In this document: positions 6,070 through 10,986 of the stretch, one piece after another
Position numbering within the stretch: position 1 is the stretch's first letter
Layout: every line of letters starts with the position of its first letter
DNA from: Chloroflexota bacterium
GTDB taxonomy: Bacteria > Chloroflexota > Dehalococcoidia > Bin125
Length of the DNA stretch: 10,986 nucleotides
Assembly (NCBI GenBank): GCA_027296805.1
Contig: JAPUIR010000098.1
Location: 1 to 10,986 of the forward strand
Direction: 5' to 3'
Program-made: the position numbers and the translations under genes
Notes under the pieces: model-generated
What the model was told of the DNA's origin: nothing
What the model saw: the letters and a program-made list of their open reading frames with translations, nothing else
The model's database searches: none

Positions 6070-7192
6070 GTGGCCGAGATCCACGACGGGCTTGAGCAAT
6101 TGCAACGGCAGGTCGCCGACGTGCTGGAGCGTCTTTGACCTGACCCAGCTCGAGCGCGAGGTCGCAGACCTCGAGCGCCGTTCGACCGCACCCGGATTTT
6201 GGGACGACTCCAACGCGGCTCGCTCCCACATGCAGCGACTGGCGACCCGCAAAGGCACGGTCGACACCTGGCGCGGTCTGGAGCGCCGCGTGGCCGACGC
6301 CTTGGAGCTGCTCCAACTCGCGGAGGATGAGGACGACACCAGCGTCTCCGCGGAGGTCGCCGCCGACTTCGCAGTGATCCGCGCGACGTTCGACCAAGAG
6401 GAGTTCGAACTCTCCTTCGCCGGAGAGTACGACGACCGCAACGCCATCATGCAGCTCTTCGCGGGCGCAGGCGGGATCGATTCCCAGGACTGGGCGGAGA
6501 TGCTGGAGCGCATGTACCTGCGCTGGGGGGAGCGCCGCGGTTTCAAGGCCACCATCGTCGATCGCACCTCGGGCGAAGAAGCGGGGATCAAGAACTCCAC
6601 CATCGAGTTCGAAGGGCCGCATGCGTACGGCTGGCTGCACGGCGAGCGTGGCGTCCACCGCCTGGTTCGCCTCTCCCCCTACGACGGCCAGCACAACCGC
6701 CACACCTCGTTCGCCCTGGTCGAGATCATGCCCGAGGTCGAATCCGAGGCCGAGGTGGAGATCGACCCCGACGACCTTCGCATCGATGTCTTCCGCGCCA
6801 GCGGGCACGGCGGCCAGAACGTGCAGAAGAACAGCACCGCGATCCGTATCACCCACCGCCCCAGCGGCGTCGTCGTCGCCTGCCAGAACGAACGCTCACT
6901 GCATCGCAACCGAGAGAGCGCCATGCGCGTGCTCGAATCCCGTCTCCTCCAGCTCGAGGTGCAGCGCCTGGAAGAAGAGCGCGCCAAACTGCGCGGCGAA
7001 CCGATCGAGGCGGGCTGGGGCAACCAGATCCGTTCCTACGTGCTCCATCCTTATAAGATGATCAAAGACCTTCGCACCGGGCAGGAAACGTCCGACCCGG
7101 AGAGCGTGCTCGACGGAGATCTCGATGCCTTCCTCAAGGCGTATCTCAAGATGCAGATCGGCCAGCCCGGCGTCGAATCTGCCGCGACCTAG
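6070..7192 (+). CDS. prfB: Peptide chain release factor 2, made by programmed +1 frameshift
   Basis: Recognises UAA and UGA at the ribosomal A site and triggers peptide release. The gene is in two frames. Frame one runs from GTG 6070 (or in-frame GTG 6061) through ...VLERL to CTT-TGA-C at 6133-6139; a +1 shift continues as DLTQLEREVADLERR to the stop at 7192. This gives 373 residues (376 from 6061), near the usual 365-370. The N-terminal helix is completed only by shifting. The catalytic GGQ is at 247-249. The stop-codon-reading tripeptide, normally SPF, reads SPY (202-204). GTG 6070 has GGAG eight bases upstream; GTG 6061 has GGGCGGGA closer by. An ATG at 6056 is in the post-shift frame but encodes a non-conserved N-terminus. 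Autoregulated: scarce RF2 favours shifting. Confidence 0.95.
6126..6139 (+). promoter_or_regulatory. RF2 programmed +1 frameshift site
   Basis: GGAG (6126-6129), a three-base spacer CGT, then CTT TGA C (6133-6139) reproduce the classical prfB recoding site: an internal Shine-Dalgarno-like element three bases before a slippery CTT and an in-frame UGA followed by C, the weakest termination context. The downstream +1 frame begins GAC at 6137 and runs open to the gene end. Confidence 0.95.
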
Positions 7193-7211
7193 CGCAGCGA
7201 CACGGAGGACC

Positions 7212-8873
7212 ATGGTGCGAGCGAGGATCCTGCCCACGAGCCTGCCGCTAAGGGCGCCGGCCCGGACAGTGCCGACGGTGATCGCGCTGGCGCTGACCCT
7301 GATCGCGTTGGCCCTCTCGGGCCTCCTCGGCCCCGGCCTGCGCGCTCAGTCCGCGCCCTCCGTCGTCAGCACCACGCAGCTCCTCAACCTCGATGCGGGC
7401 GAGGTCGCGTTCGACGCCCTGCTCGACCGCGGTGACCTCGTCGAGTCGGCGATCCTCTTCTACCGCGTCCTCCCCCAGGGCGCGATCACTCGCCTGACGG
7501 CAGAAGTTTCCGGCGGCGAGGTCGCGCGCCTCTCCGCCAAGGTTCCCGTCAACCGCGCTCAGATCTGGATCCCCGCCGGCTCCGACATCGAGTGGTTCTG
7601 GGAGCTCACCACCTCCGATGGCGATGTGATCGAAACCAACCCGCAGCTCTGGCGTTACGAAGACCCCCGTTTCACCTGGATCGAGATTGGGGACGAGCAC
7701 CTCTCCCTTTGGTACTACGGCGACAATGAGGCGACGGCGCAGCGCCTCCACCGGGAGGGCTCGGCCGTTATCGCGGAGATCAGCGAGCTGCTCAAGATCA
7801 CCCTCGATTTCAAGGCCCGCATCTACATGTGGGCCAACCCCGAGGATGGCGGCGTCTTTGAGCAACGCGAGAGTGAGTCCTTTGAGCAACAGGTCATCAC
7901 CGGCGGTACCCGCGTCCTGGCCGATCTCGTCCACATCTACCAGCCCACCACCTGGGTCACGCGCCACGAGTTGACGCACATCCTCACCAAGGTGGCGGGC
8001 GAGGGTGGCATCGGCCAGCTTCCCTCCTGGCTCGACGAGGGCCTCGCCACCTACTCCGAGGAAGACTGGCGAGCCCGCCGTGGCGCGGCCTTGAACTTCG
8101 CCATCGATACGGACCAACTCTTCACCGTCCGCACGATGGCCTCGCTGACCAACTCGCCCGGCCGCATCGATATCTTCTACGGACAGGCCGGCGACATCGT
8201 CACCTTCCTCGTCAACGACTTCGGCGAGGACAAGCTGGCCGACCTCTTCGCCGTCTTCAAGGCGGGCAGCACCGTCGATAACGCCCTGGAAACCGTGTAC
8301 GGCTTCGATCGCGACGGCTTGACCGACGCCTACCGCGAAACTCTCGGCCTGGAGCCGATCGGCGATCTCGAAGACCGCTCCACCGTGATCGAGGATGGGC
8401 CGGCCCAGCTCGACGCCGCGGAGCAGGCCAGCGAGGAGGCCGCCCCCGCTGGCGCCGCCACCGACAGCGCCCCCGCCGACGACGAGTCGGTGGAGACCAT
8501 CGCCGACACTGGCCCCCGCACCCAGGAACAGATCGACGCCCGCCGCGATGAGATCGAGCGACGTTTGGCGACCCGGCGTCTGGGTCCCGTGTTCAGCAGC
8601 GGCGGCGACTTCCCCTGGGAGGGCGTCGCGACTGGCGTTGGCGCGGGCACGCTCCTGGTCAGCGTGGTCTTGCTCTCGATTTTGCTGAGTGGCGGGCGGG
8701 CCGGGCCCGTCCCGGAGGGGAGCGCCTCGGCCACGTTCCGGCCGCCTCCGCAACCTGCCCCGATCTTGCCTCCGCCCTCGACGACAGCATCGACGACGGA
8801 CGCGCCCACTTCCCCGCTTCCGGCCGACGACGATGCACAGTGGTCCGGCTGGCGTCGATCAGACGACGACTAG
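7212..8873 (+). CDS. Membrane-anchored zinc metallopeptidase, peptidase MA / gluzincin type
   Basis: Probable zinc peptidase outside the membrane; substrate unknown. The 553 residues start with a basic N-terminus and hydrophobic segment (about 19-40) ending GLRAQSA, a signal peptide or anchor. A beta-rich region follows (50-150, possibly Ig-like), then the catalytic domain with HELTH (252-256; zinc His252 and His256, Glu253) and the third ligand Glu276 in SWLDEGLATYSEEDW. Residues 390-450 are an Ala/Glu/Asp-rich linker. A second hydrophobic segment (about 471-494) is followed by a Pro/Thr/Ser-rich tail ending acidic. If the first segment is cleaved, the protein is anchored by the second, with a cytoplasmic tail. 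Start: ATG 7212, or adjacent GTG 7215, which is better spaced (six bases) from GGAGG at 7204-7208. Starts 19 bases after prfB. Confidence 0.82.
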   Translation: MVRARILPTSLPLRAPARTVPTVIALALTLIALALSGLLGPGLRAQSAPSVVSTTQLLNLDAGEVAFDALLDRGDLVESAILFYRVLPQGAITRLTAEVSGGEVARLSAKVPVNRAQIWIPAGSDIEWFWELTTSDGDVIETNPQLWRYEDPRFTWIEIGDEHLSLWYYGDNEATAQRLHREGSAVIAEISELLKITLDFKARIYMWANPEDGGVFEQRESESFEQQVITGGTRVLADLVHIYQPTTWVTRHELTHILTKVAGEGGIGQLPSWLDEGLATYSEEDWRARRGAALNFAIDTDQLFTVRTMASLTNSPGRIDIFYGQAGDIVTFLVNDFGEDKLADLFAVFKAGSTVDNALETVYGFDRDGLTDAYRETLGLEPIGDLEDRSTVIEDGPAQLDAAEQASEEAAPAGAATDSAPADDESVETIADTGPRTQEQIDARRDEIERRLATRRLGPVFSSGGDFPWEGVATGVGAGTLLVSVVLLSILLSGGRAGPVPEGSASATFRPPPQPAPILPPPSTTASTTDAPTSPLPADDDAQWSGWRRSDDD

Positions 8874-8894
8874 AACCGGCCGCGATCAGCGCTT

Positions 8895-8912
8895 CGAACC
8901 TCTAGCGGTTCG
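8895..8912. terminator. Small hairpin between convergent genes
   Basis: CGAACC (8895-8900) and GGTTCG (8907-8912) form a 6-bp stem with loop TCTAGC, at the meeting point of the peptidase gene and the convergent thioredoxin-fold gene, whose stop codon lies in the loop. There is no T-tract on either side, so it is at best a weak terminator candidate. Confidence 0.2.
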
Positions 8913-9846
8913 GGACGACCAGCCCGCTCTCCGTGCGGCGCATGCCCGGCGGCGTCGCGGCCTGCGGGCCTCCCCCGCGTCGGCCTCCGCCCCTTGGACC
9001 AGGCCCCCGACGTCCCGGACCGCGACGTCCCGGCCCCGGCGGGCCCGGCGGACCCTGACCAGGCGGCGGTGGTGGCTGCGGGGGAGCCCAGGGCCGGGCT
9101 GACCCGTCGGCCACCTGCGGCGGCTGCAGCGAGGCCCGGTCCGGGTGTGCCTCCAGGTCGTAGAGGAAGCGCACCAGCTCTTCGATCGACGCGACCCCGG
9201 CGAACCCGTGCCGGTCACCCACCACCGTCGCCGGCACGTGATCGAGTCCCAACTGCACGCCCAGATCGGGGAACTCGTCCAGGTTGTAGACCGTGACCTC
9301 CAGTTTGTTCGAGAGCAGCGCGAGCGCGGTGGTGAGCAGCGCGGCGTCCCCCGTCGCAGGGTCCATCATCGATCCGACGACCCGCAGATGCGTCTTCTTG
9401 CGCAACTTCTTCAGCGTCGATTTGACCTTGGCGGGCGGGTCCGGTGGATCGCCCGCGCAAAGCCGGATCGTCTGCACCAGCAGCGCCATCAGCACCCCGC
9501 CGGGCATGCCGATGATGCGCACCGGCCGGTTGATTTCGCCCCGGATCAGGATCCCCGGCACCCGCTCGATCTGATGCTTCGCGGCCAGCTCTTTGCTCTC
9601 GGAGAACTCGTGCACTGTGAGTTCGATCTGCTCCGACAGCCCCGCGATCTCCTCCAGCAACGCCTTGGTCGGCGCGCAGCTCGGACAGGGGCGGCGACCG
9701 GGGATCTGGACACTGGACTCGGTCTGATGGAAGTACTCCAGCTTGACCTTGCCCGGCAGGTCTGCCAGTTGCTGCGCCAACAGCTCCCTCTCCTTCGAGG
9801 GCATCTGGTCCTGTGGGCGTGGGGGCCGGTCTGGGCTGGTGGTCAC
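8902..9846 (-). CDS. Two-unit thioredoxin-fold protein (degenerate protein disulfide oxidoreductase-like)
   Basis: Exact function unknown. The 314 residues hold two tandem thioredoxin/glutaredoxin-like units, as in archaeal/thermophile PDO proteins. Unit one (about 30-125) has a CPSC redox site (Cys54, Cys57) and a cis-proline region ERVPGILI (Pro97). Unit two (about 150-232) has the fold pattern LRVVGSMMDPATG...DHVPATVV with cis-Pro205, but PATG (163-166) stands where CxxC would be, so it should be redox-dead. From about 246 the protein is a Pro/Gly/Arg-rich tail with GRRGPGRRGPGPRGGGRRGG (272-291), ending TESGLVVPNR. No signal peptide, so probably cytoplasmic. GTG 9846 is chosen because GGGAG lies nine bases upstream; ATG at residue 15 is an alternative. 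Convergent with the peptidase gene, 28 bases between stops. Confidence 0.7.
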   Translation of the reverse strand: MTTSPDRPPRPQDQMPSKERELLAQQLADLPGKVKLEYFHQTESSVQIPGRRPCPSCAPTKALLEEIAGLSEQIELTVHEFSESKELAAKHQIERVPGILIRGEINRPVRIIGMPGGVLMALLVQTIRLCAGDPPDPPAKVKSTLKKLRKKTHLRVVGSMMDPATGDAALLTTALALLSNKLEVTVYNLDEFPDLGVQLGLDHVPATVVGDRHGFAGVASIEELVRFLYDLEAHPDRASLQPPQVADGSARPWAPPQPPPPPGQGPPGPPGPGRRGPGRRGPGPRGGGRRGGGPQAATPPGMRRTESGLVVPNR

Positions 9847-9879
9847 GAAGGTTGCTCCCGCTCTCGCTCGTGCGTCCGC

Positions 9880-9908
9880 AATGTACCCAGCCGCACCCTT
9901 CAGGAAAA
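9880..9908 (-). promoter_or_regulatory. Weak promoter candidate for the thioredoxin-fold gene
   Basis: On the minus strand TTTTCC (9908-9903), 17 bases, then TACATT (9885-9880). The -10 matches four of six consensus positions and the -35 only three. It lies in the 63-base gap after the phosphatidyltransferase gene, so read-through from that gene may be the main source of transcript. Confidence 0.25.
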
Positions 9909-9909
9909 G

Positions 9910-10539
9910 CTAGCCGTCGTCGCCGCGCAACGACCACCAGGTCAGCCCCAGCCGTTGCAGCGCCGTGACGTTGGTCAGCACCGCCAGGATCCAGAGCACC
10001 GCCACCACTTCATTGGCGAACAGCCCGATTGCGAGGATCAGCACCCGCTCGAAGCGCGTCCCGAACCCTTCCCGGATACGAACGCCGTACTCGCCCGCCT
10101 TGGAGCGGGTGTACGAGACGAGCATGGAGCCGCTGATCGTCACGGCGATCAGGATGATCGCTTCGCGGTCGAAGTGCTCGCTTGCGCTGAACCAGACCAG
10201 CAGAGCGAGCAGCATCGCGAACTCGGCCAGGCGGTCGCTGACCGCGTCCAGGATCGCGCCGAAGGTGGTGTCTTGCCCCGTCGCCCGCGCGACCGCGCCG
10301 TCCAGCAGATCGAATGCGCCCGCGGCCAGCATCACCAGTCCGGCCTGCCAGAACTCGCCGTAGGCCGCCAGCGTGGCCGCCCCGGCGCTGCCCAGCAGCC
10401 CGATGATCGTCAGCAGGTTGGGCGAGATCCCCAAGCGCCCGAGCGTCTCGCCGAGCCGGCGCGAGAATTCTTCAGGCAGGGCACGGGGGAGCAGGGACAC
10501 GGCGACTGTCTCCAGAGTCCGCCGCCATAGCGGCGTCAC
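9910..10539 (-). CDS. CDP-alcohol phosphatidyltransferase, probable phosphatidylinositol phosphate synthase
   Basis: Integral membrane enzyme joining CDP-diacylglycerol to an alcohol. In 209 residues the full signature is present: D77-x2-D80-G81-x2-A84-R85-x8-G94-x3-D98-x3-D102, whose aspartates bind the metals. About five to six hydrophobic segments are visible (40-60, 62-79, 104-118, 126-143, 164-179, 177-192). SYTRSKAGEYG (142-152) followed by GFGTRFERVLIL resembles the region of actinobacterial PI-phosphate synthases that binds inositol phosphate. The PimA-like neighbour supports that substrate, but phosphatidylglycerophosphate or another alcohol cannot be ruled out. Start GTG 10539 overlaps the upstream stop by four bases (GTGA), implying translational coupling. 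A gene symbol is withheld because pgsA is used for several substrates. Confidence 0.85.
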   Translation of the reverse strand: MTPLWRRTLETVAVSLLPRALPEEFSRRLGETLGRLGISPNLLTIIGLLGSAGAATLAAYGEFWQAGLVMLAAGAFDLLDGAVARATGQDTTFGAILDAVSDRLAEFAMLLALLVWFSASEHFDREAIILIAVTISGSMLVSYTRSKAGEYGVRIREGFGTRFERVLILAIGLFANEVVAVLWILAVLTNVTALQRLGLTWWSLRGDDG

Positions 10540-10986
10540 CCCCGCCGACCCTGCACCGTTCGATGGTACAGGTCCAGGTGGCGGCGGCCCACCGCGGCCA
10601 CATCAAACTCGCGCACGCGATCCCGCCCCGCGCGCCGCAGGCCGTCGGCCAGCGGTCCGTCCTCCAGCACTCGCGCGAGACCCTTCGCGAGCGCCCCAAC
10701 GTCGTTGGTCGGGACGAGCACGGCCTCGCGCTCAGCCTTCACGATGTCGGTGTAGCCGTCGATCTCCGTCGCCACGATCGGCGTGGAGGCCGCCATTGCC
10801 TCCGCCAACACGATGCCGAACGACTCCCCGCCAGTCGCGGGCGAGCAGAACAGGTCCGCGTGTTGGTAGTACGCGGGCAATGCCGCCTGCTCCACCTGGT
10901 CCACGAAAGTTACGGCGCTCGCCAGCGGTCCCCGGCCCACGCGGGACCTGAGCCCCTGCATGGGCTTGTCGATCCGTCCCGCGACG
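10536..10986 (-). CDS. GT4-family glycosyltransferase, PimA-like (5' part beyond window)
   Basis: About 149 C-terminal codons of a GT-B glycosyltransferase; the reading frame stays open to the window's right edge, so the N-terminal acceptor domain is missing and the ATG at 10961 is not the real start. The nucleotide-sugar-binding half shows FVDQVEQAALPAYYQHADLF, then SPATGGESFGIVLAEAMAAS with the EX7E motif, and PIVATEIDGYTDIV. The GGESFGIVL form resembles PimA, which mannosylates phosphatidylinositol from GDP-mannose on the inner membrane face. The coupled downstream gene is a phosphatidylinositol-phosphate-synthase-like enzyme, which supports a lipid glycosylation role. Donor and acceptor remain inferred. 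Confidence 0.8.
   Translation of the reverse strand, partial: VAGRIDKPMQGLRSRVGRGPLASAVTFVDQVEQAALPAYYQHADLFCSPATGGESFGIVLAEAMAASTPIVATEIDGYTDIVKAEREAVLVPTNDVGALAKGLARVLEDGPLADGLRRAGRDRVREFDVAAVGRRHLDLYHRTVQGRRG

Noticed and set aside
6061..7192. prfB as a frameshifted pseudogene
   Set aside because: The break is exactly the known CTT-TGA-C recoding site with its upstream GGAG, and all domains are intact.
7248..8753. About 500-codon open frame on the minus strand opposite the metallopeptidase gene
   Set aside because: The plus-strand gene has signal segment, HELTH motif and ribosome site; the antisense product has no recognisable motif and is a composition shadow.
9145..10530. About 460-codon plus-strand frame across the thioredoxin-fold and phosphatidyltransferase genes
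   Set aside because: It spans two genes with clear motifs on the other strand and is Arg/Gln/His-rich without any domain.
1..10986. A previously undescribed defence, CRISPR, mobile or secondary-metabolite system
   Set aside because: Nearly every gene is a recognisable housekeeping gene; no repeats arrays, transposase, integrase, toxin-antitoxin or biosynthetic cluster signs were seen on either strand.

Overview
This is a GC-rich stretch of bacterial chromosome (roughly two thirds G+C by eye) carrying housekeeping genes packed on both strands. No mobile element, CRISPR array, tRNA or rRNA is visible. The gene mix fits a Chloroflexota-type bacterium: an RF2 gene with a UGA frameshift site, a membrane-anchored gluzincin, and a PimA-like glycosyltransferase paired with a phosphatidylinositol-phosphate-synthase-like enzyme. 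An actinobacterium-like relative cannot be excluded. The lineage call is inference; no marker phylogeny was possible.

Left part, minus strand (1-5023): transcription runs right to left as two units. acpS (holo-ACP synthase) and nnr (bifunctional NAD(P)HX repair enzyme) form one. fabF (3-oxoacyl-ACP synthase II) and recJ (single-strand exonuclease, cut by the window's left edge) form the other. fabF has its own 140-base leader. It holds an extended -10 box framed by a perfect 9-bp inverted repeat, then two tiny overlapping ORFs built from a 17-base tandem repeat. The second of these ends inside the fabF start codon. This leader is the least conventional structure in the window.

Centre, plus strand (5123-8873): folD (one-carbon metabolism), prfB (peptide release factor 2, needing a +1 frameshift at CTT-TGA-C) and a membrane-anchored zinc metallopeptidase of the peptidase-MA/gluzincin type follow each other at short spacing, probably as one operon. 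folD and acpS are divergent. Each has a -10-like box only 6-9 bases before its start codon and no clear Shine-Dalgarno, suggesting leaderless transcripts.

Right part, minus strand (8902-10986): a GT4 glycosyltransferase resembling PimA (5' part outside the window) overlaps by 4 bases a CDP-alcohol phosphatidyltransferase. Together they suggest phosphatidylinositol (mannoside-like) lipid synthesis. Downstream is a two-unit thioredoxin-fold protein with one CPSC site, a degenerate second site and a proline/arginine/glycine-rich tail. It converges on the metallopeptidase gene with a 28-base gap.

The only intergenic gap over 100 bases is the fabF leader (2670-2809). I found no multi-gene novel system; the most noteworthy items are the fabF leader, the recoding site, the putative leaderless pair, and the unusual low-complexity tails on several enzymes.
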